The notes under the pieces were generated by a model that saw nothing but the letters and a program-made list of their open reading frames with translations, was not told where the DNA came from and ran no database searches. A stretch of 57,302 bases of DNA from Gammaproteobacteria bacterium (GTDB lineage: Bacteria > Pseudomonadota > Gammaproteobacteria > Chromatiales > Chromatiaceae). The stretch spans positions 1 to 57,302 of the forward strand of contig JAAGZL010000551.1 of the NCBI GenBank assembly GCA_024206335.1, in the 5' to 3' direction. How positions within the stretch are numbered: the stretch's first letter is position 1; each line of letters opens with the position of its first letter. Position numbers and translations under genes: made by a program. Of this stretch, positions 45,626 to 54,082 are shown in pieces.

Positions 45626-46156
45626 CTATCTGGCCATTAGCAATGAATTGATTTCGGATAGGGCAGTGTACTCAATCAGGTCTATATCTGTGTTACGAAA
45701 ATCCAGTGTATCAGGGTAGCCACTTGCCTCTTCGGCCTGCTGTTTGGCCGTACTGCACCATGTGGCTATCCACTGCCTGATGTGATTCTGCTGGGTGCCG
45801 GTCATCTCGTCAATAGCCCTGGTAAGGATTTGTTGGAAGCCATTTCTGGAGACCGAGGAAAAGGTTCTGGCAATTAAATGTATCTCCTGTTTGTTCAGGG
45901 CAGAGGCCAGGGTGCTGGCATTTTCTGCCAGCAGTTGTGCTCTGGTTGCAACAGAGAACTTTTCTAAAATACCCTGTATGTCACAGTATGCCTTGGTGTG
46001 GGCATCAGTCCCAGCATGCCGGCTGATAAAGGCTTCCAGTGCCATAAATGCAGCGTGCTTGCGGCTGGTGTTGGCAGAGCCAACGTCAACCTCCTGGCAG
46101 AATTTTCTCAGGTTATCGCTGGTGATCTTCAGGTTGATCTCTGTAATCTTACTCAT
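45626..46156 (-). CDS. Helical protein of unknown function overlapping the radical SAM gene
   Basis: 176 residues, predicted all-helical, no signal peptide, no recognised family. Segments such as RKHAAFMALEAFISRHAGTD and LNKQEIHLIARTFSSVSRNG look conserved-type helices. Its start overlaps the end of the upstream SPL-like radical SAM gene by 8 bases on the same strand, which implies translational coupling and a possible functional link. It may be a partner or regulator of that enzyme (inference). Confidence 0.62.
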   Translation of the reverse strand: MSKITEINLKITSDNLRKFCQEVDVGSANTSRKHAAFMALEAFISRHAGTDAHTKAYCDIQGILEKFSVATRAQLLAENASTLASALNKQEIHLIARTFSSVSRNGFQQILTRAIDEMTGTQQNHIRQWIATWCSTAKQQAEEASGYPDTLDFRNTDIDLIEYTALSEINSLLMAR

Positions 46157-47432
46157 GTCGTGCCCGTTGTTCTATGGTGTGCAGGTAGCTTGCTTTCATT
46201 GCCTGCTCAAATTCATTGTTGGATTGGTAGTGGTAACCAAATATCGGTTGCCACATCTTATGATCCTCCATGCAGAGATAAAAGAATACCTGGTCATGCC
46301 ACTGGGGTAAGAAGCTGTTATAGGCGTGAGAGAAAAGCTCCATTTTGGTCTCTGCAGGGTATGACATCTTTCCGGCCGCTTCCACCATGGGCATCTTTAG
46401 TATCTTGCTGTTGAAGTGGCGCTCGCGAATCTTTTTTAGCACCGGTTTGATGAAGGTCAGGGTGCCAAGTGAGACCATTGCTACTTCGGATGGTTCAAAC
46501 ATCTGTTGCAGTAGCAGGTAGAGATTGGAGTACTCTTTCCGCCACTCAGCGTAGTGAATGATGGGGTGGAAGTGGAACCCAACCACTGCGCCTTGATCGG
46601 CAATCTTCCGGGCGGCTTGCAGGCGGCGTTGTAGTGAAGCGGTCTCATGTTCCTCATTCTGGATTATGGTCTCGGTATTCAGGGACCAGGTGCAGATAAT
46701 GTTGGGTGGGATCTCCACTGTGCTGAGATGGGTAATGTTGGCCGATTTTGTCTTCAGCTCCAATATTACATTGGGGTTGGCATCTGCAAACCGGATTAGG
46801 GCGTCCAATAGCTTATAGTTGTTGCCCCACATGAGGGAGTCAGAAGATTGTCCTGTGCCTATGTGGTAGGTTTTTTCCGGGTCAAGTTCCAGTTGCGCCA
46901 GCTTATCGGCAAAGCTGGTGTCGAAGATAACCTGATTGTCGTGGTAGAACGATTGGATACTGCAGTAGCTACAGTCAAAGCCGCAGTTTTCTACCGCATC
47001 CAGGGTTAGCAGGTTACAGCAGCGGGTTTTCTCCGAGGCAACCGGGCAGTAGCCTAGCCCGATCTGTTCTCTGGAGATTGTTACCGGGACGGGCTTAGTG
47101 GGAGTGGGTCCGGCTGGCGGTCCCTGGTAACGGTTGGGTGCTGATTTCAACTCCAGCCACTTGCTGGTGAGTTGCTGTAGCAGGGACTTTTTTCTCTCCT
47201 TGCCTTGTTTTCTGTTGGTGCTGAGGTTGGGCCATAGCTCAGTGATATTGGTTTCATTCCAGCGGTTAAGGTCGAGCGCAATCTCCACAAACTGCCGCAA
47301 CTCCTGCAGGGTGAAACGGTGTAAAGATGCGGTCGCGCTGGTAAATAACTGTTGCTCAGCCGGTAAGTGTTGAAAAGATGTTTGCCCTGAAATACGGTAG
47401 AACTTTTCGCTGTAGGTTTGAGAGTGTGACAT
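46149..47432 (-). CDS. Spore photoproduct lyase-like radical SAM protein
   Basis: 427 residues. The radical SAM motif CGFDCSYCSIQSFYHD (C-x3-C-x2-C, near residue 155-161) coordinates the 4Fe-4S cluster. Preceding LGYCPVASEKTRCCNLLTLD and following FADKLAQLELDPEKTYHIGT fit the SPL family. Other SPL-type pieces: VILELKTKSANITHL and VGFHFHPIIHYAEW. True SPL repairs spore-specific UV thymine lesions in Firmicutes; homologues in non-sporulating proteobacteria have unknown substrates. Coupled to the helical protein downstream. Confidence 0.8.
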   Translation of the reverse strand: MSHSQTYSEKFYRISGQTSFQHLPAEQQLFTSATASLHRFTLQELRQFVEIALDLNRWNETNITELWPNLSTNRKQGKERKKSLLQQLTSKWLELKSAPNRYQGPPAGPTPTKPVPVTISREQIGLGYCPVASEKTRCCNLLTLDAVENCGFDCSYCSIQSFYHDNQVIFDTSFADKLAQLELDPEKTYHIGTGQSSDSLMWGNNYKLLDALIRFADANPNVILELKTKSANITHLSTVEIPPNIICTWSLNTETIIQNEEHETASLQRRLQAARKIADQGAVVGFHFHPIIHYAEWRKEYSNLYLLLQQMFEPSEVAMVSLGTLTFIKPVLKKIRERHFNSKILKMPMVEAAGKMSYPAETKMELFSHAYNSFLPQWHDQVFFYLCMEDHKMWQPIFGYHYQSNNEFEQAMKASYLHTIEQRARHE

Positions 47433-47456
47433 GTCTATATAGATCGTTTATAGGAG

Positions 47457-48419
47457 CTATTCTGCCAACTTATCATTCAGGTCATAGAAGCGTACGCTGG
47501 CATCGTCACTGGTGGTGGAGACGTAACGGCCGTTTGGGGACACGGCAATGGCAACTCCGCATAGTGCATGTTTCTGAAATCGTTGAATGGTTTCACCATT
47601 GGCTGGATTAAGAAATAGCACTGCACTGTCGGTCTGCCGGCTTATGGATGCGATATAGTCACCGCTTGGTCCAAACCTGATCTCATTGATGATCCCGGCA
47701 TGCTCGGTTTTCAATTGCTGCATCTTGCCATCTGGGATGGTCCAGCGGTAGAGGTGAAACCAGGCCCCGCCATATAGCTGTTTGCCATCTGGGGAGAATG
47801 CCAGGGTGCGGGCGTCTGAGCCTGGATCGGAGAGACGTTTTGGTTTTTGGTCTTTATGCCAAATCCATACCTCGCCGTTGTCTCCACTGGATGCCATCCA
47901 TCCACTTTCATAGTGTGCAGCCACTGCATGAATGGCCCCGCTGTGTTTGATGGTTTTGGCTATTGCTGCAAAATCTGACAGGCGCCACTTTCGTACCACG
48001 CCATCTTCGTGGCCGGTTAGGATATGGTCTGCTTGCTCATTGGCTATAAGATGGGTGATGGGTGATGGAGTAGTGATGGATCTTAACTCACTCCCGTCCA
48101 GGCCCCATTCAACAATCCTGCCATCATAGCCCCCGGAGACTAGCCTGTTATCACCCTGTAGAAACAGAATGCCGTTGACAGACCCTGTATGTGCCTTCCA
48201 TTTTCTGATGTCTGACCCCTCAGGCATCTGCCATAGGCGGATGTTGCCACTCCAGCCGCCGCTGGCCGCAAGGCTGGAGTTGTTGGAGAATGCCACGGTG
48301 CTGCCGCCTGAGTGTGCATCCTCATTTATCACCTTGGCTGGATGCCGCTGCATGCTGCTGATACAGGCTGTGACAAACAGGCAGGCCAGAACAAATGGAA
48401 TTAGACGGGTAGGCGTCAT
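47457..48419 (-). CDS. WD40-repeat lipoprotein
   Basis: 320 residues. Lipoprotein signal MTPTRLIPFVLACLFVTAC with lipobox VTAC (Cys about 19). The mature part is made of WD40-like repeats with GH/WD type motifs, e.g. SAASGGWSGNIRLWQMPE-like and LVSGGYDGRIVEWGL, HILTGHEDGVVRKWRLSD, YVSTTSDDASVRFYDLND; about six or seven blades, enough for a propeller. Function unknown: a periplasmic scaffold. The 24-base gap to the radical SAM gene and the same strand suggest cotranscription. Confidence 0.82.
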   Translation of the reverse strand: MTPTRLIPFVLACLFVTACISSMQRHPAKVINEDAHSGGSTVAFSNNSSLAASGGWSGNIRLWQMPEGSDIRKWKAHTGSVNGILFLQGDNRLVSGGYDGRIVEWGLDGSELRSITTPSPITHLIANEQADHILTGHEDGVVRKWRLSDFAAIAKTIKHSGAIHAVAAHYESGWMASSGDNGEVWIWHKDQKPKRLSDPGSDARTLAFSPDGKQLYGGAWFHLYRWTIPDGKMQQLKTEHAGIINEIRFGPSGDYIASISRQTDSAVLFLNPANGETIQRFQKHALCGVAIAVSPNGRYVSTTSDDASVRFYDLNDKLAE

Positions 48420-48529
48420 AATAGATACACACTCAGGCGTGATTATAGCTGTTGCGGGTGGATTTCAGTTCCAATCTACCTAGTAATGCCAGGGTAGGTC
48501 AAGGATCAACCTCCTGCTACAATGTGCGG

Positions 48530-48841
48530 ATGATGCAAATACATATAGATGCCAGGGTGTTGCTGGTGATGGGATTTATATTCCCGGCGATGGTCTGTGC
48601 TGATCAGGCTTTAAAATCAGTGCCGGTTGTGGGTGATATCTCGGTGTTGTCTGCTCCCAAACAACGTGAGATTGACCGTTTGCAGCATGATCTTGCCTTG
48701 AGACGGGCGGAGGCTATGGTCATCAATGAACGGAATGTGGAACTGTACTCTAGAATAAAGGATCTTAAATCACGCATACTGGAGCTTTCAAAACAGGTGA
48801 TGGATCAAAATCAGCTGAAAGATGATCCTGCTACAAGATGA
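48530..48841 (+). CDS. Small secreted coiled-coil protein
   Basis: 103 residues from ATG 48530; GTG at 48524 is an alternative, and the longer frame from 48452 overlaps the upstream gene's control region. N-terminal signal peptide (VLLVMGFIFPAMVCADQALK, AxA-like end VCADQ) then a charged helical stretch (QREIDRLQHDLALRRAEAMV, YSRIKDLKSRILELSKQVMD) predicted as coiled coil. No family recognised; a periplasmic structural or chaperone-like protein is plausible. A long AACCCAAC/GTTGGGTT hairpin lies just after the stop. Confidence 0.6.
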   Translation: MMQIHIDARVLLVMGFIFPAMVCADQALKSVPVVGDISVLSAPKQREIDRLQHDLALRRAEAMVINERNVELYSRIKDLKSRILELSKQVMDQNQLKDDPATR

Positions 48842-48879
48842 ACCCAACATAAGATTTCACACCGGGTGGCAGTTGGGTT
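48841..48879 (+). repeat. Inverted repeat after secreted coiled-coil gene
   Basis: AACCCAAC (48841-48848) pairs with GTTGGGTT (48872-48879), an 8-bp stem overlapping the stop codon. The loop of 23 bases is long and no T-run follows, so it is a weak terminator candidate at best. Confidence 0.45.
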
Positions 48880-48997
48880 AAGATTTTACCTGTGACCTAG
48901 CTGGGCCTGAGTTCAGGCTCGTATTCCAGCAAGCAGGCTATACAACCACGTAGTCTGGCCCTATCCCTTATTATTGTTAAGTAGGAAAGAGTGAAAA

Positions 48998-49432
48998 ATG
49001 GCAAGAATTACTGATACCATGGCGGGTGACCATCGTCGCTGCGATCTATTGTTTGCTGAGGCTGAGGCCTCTGTTTCTGATTCGAACTGGGATGCTGGGA
49101 CTGCGCAGTTCAACGAATTTCATTCTGCCATGGAACACCACTTTTCCATGGAAGAGGGCGTGTTGTTTCCCACATTTGAAGAGGCATCCGGCATGACCAT
49201 GGGGCCAACTCAGATGATGCGAGTGGAGCATACACAGATGCGCCAGCTCTTTTCCGATATGGCGCAGGCGGTGGAGAAGCAGGACAGGGATGCCTATCTG
49301 GGGCTGTCTGAGACCCTGATGATGATTATGCAGCAGCATAATATGAAAGAGGAGCAGATGCTCTACCCCATGACCGATCGCACCTTTGGTGGTGGCGCCG
49401 ATGAGGTCATTGAAAAGATGAACGCTGTATAA
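48998..49432 (+). CDS. Hemerythrin-domain protein
   Basis: 144 residues in a single four-helix hemerythrin fold. The iron-ligand histidines and acid residues are in order: AGDHRRCD near residue 9, EFHSAMEHHFSMEEGVLFP (His, His, Glu about 42-53), RVEHTQMRQLF and MQQHNMKEEQMLYPM. Hemerythrins bind O2 at a di-iron centre; related proteins sense O2, repair iron-sulfur clusters (YtfE-like) or handle NO. It starts with a good AGGAAAGAG site. Neighbours are DUF2249 and an NnrS-like gene, which suggests a nitrogen-oxide or redox role. Confidence 0.9.
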   Translation: MARITDTMAGDHRRCDLLFAEAEASVSDSNWDAGTAQFNEFHSAMEHHFSMEEGVLFPTFEEASGMTMGPTQMMRVEHTQMRQLFSDMAQAVEKQDRDAYLGLSETLMMIMQQHNMKEEQMLYPMTDRTFGGGADEVIEKMNAV

Positions 49433-49440
49433 ATCCCGGA

Positions 49441-49457
49441 ACCGGCCCCAGGCCGGT
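49441..49457 (+). promoter_or_regulatory. Short GC-rich hairpin between hemerythrin and DUF2249 genes
   Basis: ACCGGCC (49441-49447) and GGCCGGT (49451-49457) form a perfect 7-bp stem with a 3-base loop. There is no T-run, so this may act as an mRNA stabiliser or processing site in a shared transcript rather than as a terminator. Confidence 0.4.
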
Positions 49458-49469
49458 GAGTCATCTGAT

Positions 49470-49727
49470 ATGGAACACTACCTTGACGTCAGTATGTTGG
49501 AGCCATGTGAACCCATGGAGCAGACGCTGGCGGCAATCGAACATCTGCCCCAGGGTGACTATCTGAAGGTTATCCATCGGCGCGAGCCCCATCTCATATA
49601 CCCCATGCTGGAGAGGGCGGGCTTTGCCTGGCTTACCGAGCCGGGCGGGCCGTCTGAATTTCAGGTCTATATCTGGCATCGGGATGATCAGATTGCCAAG
49701 GCTGCGGTAGCCAGTCGGTCAAACTAG
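49470..49727 (+). CDS. DUF2249-domain protein
   Basis: 85 residues, TusA-like fold family DUF2249. Features: LDVSMLEPCEPMEQTLAAIE at the N-terminus, GDYLKVIHRREPHLIYPMLE in the middle and a W-x-x-x-x-GPSEFQVYIWHR end. Such genes often sit near hemerythrin and NnrS or nitrite-respiration genes. The biochemical role is unknown. Located 37 bases after the hemerythrin gene and 42 bases before the NnrS-like gene, so an operon is likely. Confidence 0.85.
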   Translation: MEHYLDVSMLEPCEPMEQTLAAIEHLPQGDYLKVIHRREPHLIYPMLERAGFAWLTEPGGPSEFQVYIWHRDDQIAKAAVASRSN

Positions 49728-49769
49728 GACACTACACTAGACTCCATACAATGGGGCCTGGTTAATAAT

Positions 49770-51113
49770 ATGCTCAATACGGCTAATCTCTCCCTGGAAC
49801 AGGCGCCTCCAATATCTATCCCGTTGCGCTTTTTTCTAACAGCGCCACTATTTGGAATTGCTGCGGCCCTGATGATGATCTGGTATGGGCCTGAGGTGAT
49901 GACATCACGCTGGTCGCCCCAGACACTGGCCTTGACCCATCTTCTCACCCTGGGGTTTCTGGCCCTGGTTATGACCGGGGCGCTGTTGCAGATACTGCCG
50001 GTACTGGCCGGGATTGCCGTGCCCAGAGTGGTGCTGGTGGGGAATCTGGTGCATCCACTGCTAACAGTTGGCACCTTGGGGTTGGTTGCGGGATTCCTGC
50101 TGGGTTCCACGGCATGGCTCAAGCTTGCCGTGGTGGCCCTGGGAGCCGGGTTTGCCATCTACATTCTGGCGGCTGCTGTAGCCCTGTGGCGGGTAGAGTT
50201 ACCGAATAATACTGTCGCCGGGATGCGTATGGCGCTGCTGGCGCTGGCCGTGACTGTGCTGTTAGGGCTGAGCCTGGGGGCCGGGTTCGCCGGATGGGAT
50301 ACCTTGATCTATCCGGCATTGTATACAAATGTACATCTAACCTGGGGTATGTTGGGTTGGGTGATGCTGTTGCTTATCGGGGTCTCCTTCCAGGTGGTTC
50401 CCATGTTCCAGGTAACGCCGGAATATCCTAAGTGGATACGGAGCTGGTTGCCCAGACTGCTGCTGGTGGGATTGGCAATATGGACCATGCTTTATGTTGC
50501 TGCGGTTAATAAACCGGAACTAGCATCCTGGTCCCTTGTCTGGCTCACAATCATATTGGTGGGTTATATCGCCTTTGCGGTAATTACCCTGAGGCTACAA
50601 CAACAGCGCAGACGCAAGATTACCGATGTCACCCTGATGTTTTGGCGGATTGGAATAACTACCATCCCCATCAGTTTTCTGATCTGGGGTATTGGTCGAT
50701 TGTTTCCAACGGCCATGGAGCAGGTGGATTTGGATTTGTTGCTTGGAGTATGCATGATCTTTGGTGTGGCTATCCCGCTGCTAAATGGCATGCTGTATAA
50801 GATTGTGCCATTCCTCTCATGGTTTCATTTGCAGAATCGGCAGCTGGCCACAATGTGCATGACCGTACAGATCCCGAATATGAAACAGTTCCTGCCGGAC
50901 AGATCGTCCAAGCGTCAGTTTTGGGTCTATCTGCTGGCGTTGGTTGTTACTCTGTTGTCCGTGTTTGCCCCGGCCCTGCTAGTGCGTCCTGCAGGTGTGT
51001 TGCTGGCGCTGTCATTTGTGCTGTTGGGCCATAACCTGTTGCAGGTGGCGCTGCGCTACCGGGAAGTAAGTGGTGAGCTGTCAGAGGCGGTTGCAGATGG
51101 TCAGGAAGGGTAG
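49770..51113 (+). CDS. NnrS-like polytopic membrane protein
   Basis: 447 residues, about 12 membrane segments. The block TLALTHLLTLGFLALVMTGA and the following LLQILPVLAG contain the histidine and pore-like motifs of the NnrS / cytochrome oxidase-like heme-copper family. Other histidines appear in GNLVHPLLTV, TNVHLTWGMLGW and SWFHLQN. NnrS proteins bind heme and copper and protect against nitric oxide in other bacteria. No signal peptide. Genetic linkage with hemerythrin and DUF2249 fits an NO or nitrogen-oxide stress module (inference). Confidence 0.75.
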   Translation: MLNTANLSLEQAPPISIPLRFFLTAPLFGIAAALMMIWYGPEVMTSRWSPQTLALTHLLTLGFLALVMTGALLQILPVLAGIAVPRVVLVGNLVHPLLTVGTLGLVAGFLLGSTAWLKLAVVALGAGFAIYILAAAVALWRVELPNNTVAGMRMALLALAVTVLLGLSLGAGFAGWDTLIYPALYTNVHLTWGMLGWVMLLLIGVSFQVVPMFQVTPEYPKWIRSWLPRLLLVGLAIWTMLYVAAVNKPELASWSLVWLTIILVGYIAFAVITLRLQQQRRRKITDVTLMFWRIGITTIPISFLIWGIGRLFPTAMEQVDLDLLLGVCMIFGVAIPLLNGMLYKIVPFLSWFHLQNRQLATMCMTVQIPNMKQFLPDRSSKRQFWVYLLALVVTLLSVFAPALLVRPAGVLLALSFVLLGHNLLQVALRYREVSGELSEAVADGQEG

Positions 51114-51130
51114 GGGTGCTTTGGCATGTG

Positions 51131-51206
51131 GTAGGCCGGGACAAGTAGATGAATCCTGGCGAGGGGTGCAACAACAGCTAGAGATGCTATCGTCTATTCT
51201 GGCCTG
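51131..51206 (+). repeat. Degenerate REP-like element, copy C
   Basis: Starts with GTAGGCCGGGA, identical to the first 11 bases of the 30377 element, then diverges but keeps a TCCTGGC arm. The motif at 51186-51206 matches 30444-30464 at 19 of 21 positions. It sits after the NnrS-like gene. Confidence 0.65.
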
Positions 51207-51502
51207 TGGTTGATCCAATTACCCTGTTATCCAAATTCTAAATAATATGCTGTTGGAAAACAGGGCTAGGCCGAAATCCAAGGCATGGATGTGCCGAACG
51301 CGAACCACCGCCATCACAGAAATATGATGGGATTGTTCTTTGTTCGATAGCGTTAAGCGTTTCTAATGTTTGCCTCTATGCAATATGCGAGCTAGACCAT
51401 ATCAAGCTGCAAATCCGTTATTTAAATCGCCTGAGCCGGCTGTCACTAAAGCCGGGCCTTCCATGTCCCGGATAGCCTGTTGTTGTTCCATGGTCATTAG
51501 GT
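51207..51502. other. Intergenic region between NnrS-like gene and cytochrome b
   Basis: With copy C this makes about 390 bases without a gene. A 72-codon frame at 51370-51588 runs into the cytochrome gene antisense and has no family features. No promoter or terminator could be fixed. Confidence 0.5.
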
Positions 51503-52177
51503 TTAATCAAATTTCACCTTATTCGGTTCATTTGCCAGCAAGTAGTCATATTGATCCTTGGTTAGGTCCACTTTGTCATCACCGGTAATCATAGGCATGA
51601 CGTGCTCTTTAAAGGAGTGCCCGGTGGTCAGTAAATAGATGTGAGCAATAATAAACACAATGACAGCAATAGCAGCAATGGTGTGAATGATGGCGATCGT
51701 ACCTAGACTGATAAAACCAAAGGGATCGACCATTCCTATGCTCAACAATAAATAGGCGATACCAGATATCCAGATGGAGGGGAAGATTGCGATCTTCAGG
51801 AGTAGGTAGGTGATCATCTGCAAAGGGTTGTGTTTGCGCAGCATGGTCTTTTCGTAGGGGTGGTGCTCGCCCTTAAAGATGCCATAAGAATAATACCGGG
51901 CCATGGTCAGCATATTACCCCGGCATTTGGCGGTCATGCTTGGAACGTACTGACGCCATTCACCGGTAGTAAATAACCAGAAGGTAACAAAGGCCCAAAG
52001 TACCAGTAATACCAGCGCAACAATGGTGTGGATGGTCACCGCCAAGCCGAAGTCTATTAGGTCATGGGTGCCGTGAATCGCAAGCCCTGTGAATACCAGT
52101 GTGAAGATAAAGACAGCCTGACTCCAATGCCAGATACGTTCAAAGCGTCGATAAATTTGAATAGTATGAATTGCCAT
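51503..52177 (-). CDS. Cytochrome b561-type membrane subunit
   Basis: 224 residues with four to five membrane helices. Histidine pairs suited to two b hemes lie in RIWHWSQAVFIFTLVFTGLA, VTIHTIVALVLLVLW and IIHTIAAIAVIVFIIAHIYL. Similar proteins are the quinol-oxidising membrane subunits of formate, hydrogen and thiosulfate reductases. Its start overlaps the stop of the octaheme gene (TAATG), implying tight coupling. It probably feeds electrons from the quinone pool to the periplasmic cytochrome. Confidence 0.85.
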   Translation of the reverse strand: MAIHTIQIYRRFERIWHWSQAVFIFTLVFTGLAIHGTHDLIDFGLAVTIHTIVALVLLVLWAFVTFWLFTTGEWRQYVPSMTAKCRGNMLTMARYYSYGIFKGEHHPYEKTMLRKHNPLQMITYLLLKIAIFPSIWISGIAYLLLSIGMVDPFGFISLGTIAIIHTIAAIAVIVFIIAHIYLLTTGHSFKEHVMPMITGDDKVDLTKDQYDYLLANEPNKVKFD

Positions 52178-53790
52178 TAGCTGTTCCTCATTCTTGCGGT
52201 AATCCTGCGAATAATCGCGTGTCCAAATACGCCAATCAGGGTGCCTAATATCGCCAGCATTCCAATCAGGTCCAGTAATTTAGTTTTACCAGTACCGGGC
52301 ATATAGGGGATGTTCACATCTTTGAGTCGTCCCTCTTCGGCATGGCACTCCTTGCAGCGCAAGGCCTCCTCTTTGGGGGATACCATGTGGGTGGTTGGCC
52401 AGTACATGTAGGTATCGACGAAGCCGAACTCGCCGCTGTAGGGCTTGCCCCCCTTTTTCATGGCGGTGGTAATTGATTTCTGCCAGTCAAAATTTGTCCA
52501 AAAGGCTGTTTTGGTTTTTGGCCCCCATACCTGGGTGTATACCAGGTTGTTATTTACCTTGTCGTAGGCTTGTCTTCCCTGCATCCGCTTGAACGGCCAG
52601 ATGCGTGAATCAGGGTCATCGTAGGAGCCCTTGATCATGTTGACCTCCACCACCTTGGTTGGGTCGATCTTGCGGTCGGTGTTGGTGTACTCTATCTGGC
52701 CATCAAACCAGGCGTAGTATGGTTTGACATCCTCGCCATATTTGAAGATTCCTTTATGCTTTAAATAGCCGTGGCGATGCTTGCCGTCACCTTGGACATA
52801 ATCCTCTATGCCTTCGCCCTTCTTGCCGCTTTTATCTGCTGAAGACCAGTCCCAATAGGTCTTGGTGGCAACCCCGCCCTTGGCGTACTCGGGAATATGG
52901 CAGGTCTCACAGGCAACCTTGTCTGTATGATGGTTGATCTTGAGGCCGATGACTGAATTCTTTGGGTGCGGTTCCAAACCATGACAGCTCTCACAGCTCG
53001 CCGAGTTGCGCCGCTCTCCTGGCTTACCCGTACCCTCTATATCCGTGGCTCTAAGGCTGTAGTGACTGCCGGCCCATTTGTGCTCATCGGCAACATGGCA
53101 TTTGGAGCAGGTAAAATTAAGGCCGTCCTTGTCCATATGGACATCAACATGTTTGCTGGGATTGTTTAGTGCTGATGAGAGGTCGCCGTGCTTTACATTG
53201 TCGCCACCGCCGCCATAGTAGTGACAGGAACCACAGTTCTCCCGTCCAGGCATGCCGATGTTCTGGGCAATCTTGGCTAGATCGGGTGGCATATGAGTTT
53301 TGTCTTTCTTCTTTTTCGGCTTATAGAGCGGATGTCCGGCACCGGTTGGCCACTTTGTATATTCGCCGGTTGTATCATGACAAACTAGACAGTCCGTCAT
53401 ATTTTCATCCGTTGCCATCGGTGGCTTCTTGGTCATATCGCGCCAGCCGTAGGATGCGTGGCAACTGGTGCAACGGGGTTCATTGGAAACAACGTTGCCG
53501 CAAAAGGAGTTGATTACCTTTCGCTTACCCAGTTTCTGCCCTGTCTTGGGGTGGTCATACTCCCATGTTCCATGAATGCTGTGGTTTACCTGAAGTGCCG
53601 CTTTGTTGTGGCACGCAAGACAGGCCTTGGTAACCTCCGGTCCGTTAGCAAATGGCCCCTTCAGTTCATCAAGTTTGGTGTGATCGGTGGTGGAAGCAAA
53701 TGCTGTATTGGCATAACACAAAATGCTCAATAAAATCATCCGGCATGCTGTTGTCAGCATGTTGTTCCAATAGGTATGACTTTGGTTCAT
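52177..53790 (-). CDS. Octaheme tetrathionate reductase-like cytochrome c
   Basis: About 537 residues from the ATG at 53788-53790, behind a GAGGT site; a start 28 codons upstream is less likely. Signal peptide up to about NTAFA, then eight CxxCH heme sites in order: CLACH, CTSCH, CLVCH, CGSCH, CSKCH, CESCH, CETCH, CKECH. Order and spacing (with GGGGDN after the fourth and W-rich segments) resemble octaheme tetrathionate reductase (OTR), whose relatives reduce tetrathionate, nitrite or hydroxylamine. Unlike soluble OTR it has a C-terminal membrane helix (LIGMLAILGTLIGVFGHAII), so it is anchored next to the cytochrome b. In vivo substrate unknown. Confidence 0.85.
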   Translation of the reverse strand: MNQSHTYWNNMLTTACRMILLSILCYANTAFASTTDHTKLDELKGPFANGPEVTKACLACHNKAALQVNHSIHGTWEYDHPKTGQKLGKRKVINSFCGNVVSNEPRCTSCHASYGWRDMTKKPPMATDENMTDCLVCHDTTGEYTKWPTGAGHPLYKPKKKKDKTHMPPDLAKIAQNIGMPGRENCGSCHYYGGGGDNVKHGDLSSALNNPSKHVDVHMDKDGLNFTCSKCHVADEHKWAGSHYSLRATDIEGTGKPGERRNSASCESCHGLEPHPKNSVIGLKINHHTDKVACETCHIPEYAKGGVATKTYWDWSSADKSGKKGEGIEDYVQGDGKHRHGYLKHKGIFKYGEDVKPYYAWFDGQIEYTNTDRKIDPTKVVEVNMIKGSYDDPDSRIWPFKRMQGRQAYDKVNNNLVYTQVWGPKTKTAFWTNFDWQKSITTAMKKGGKPYSGEFGFVDTYMYWPTTHMVSPKEEALRCKECHAEEGRLKDVNIPYMPGTGKTKLLDLIGMLAILGTLIGVFGHAIIRRITARMRNS

Positions 53791-54082
53791 AGGTGACCTC
53801 TTGTTTCGGAGGAGAATATGGTTTTTCCAGGGGCTGTAAGATGGCGTTAATACCCACATGCTGAGTTCAGCCATGGTTGGAGTTCCAGCTTTGATCGTTA
53901 CAGCTTCCTATTGAATGGGTAGTGGGTGCATTGATAATACTCAATAGCAGGCCATTGATATCCATGCTCCAGAATTTTGTTCGTAAAGCATCAACATTCG
54001 GCCTGGGTGATAACCTGTCACCGCCCTTTTGTATAGCAGGGTTTAATGCTGATGAGTTTTATTATTTCGTTGGAATGTATCA

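Noticed and set aside
46149-47432. Idea that the SPL-like gene implies sporulation
   Set aside because: Everything else is gammaproteobacterial and no sporulation genes are seen; SPL homologues occur in non-sporulating bacteria.
51370-51588. 72-codon frame antisense to cytochrome b start of interval
   Set aside because: No family feature; overlaps a well-supported gene on the other strand.
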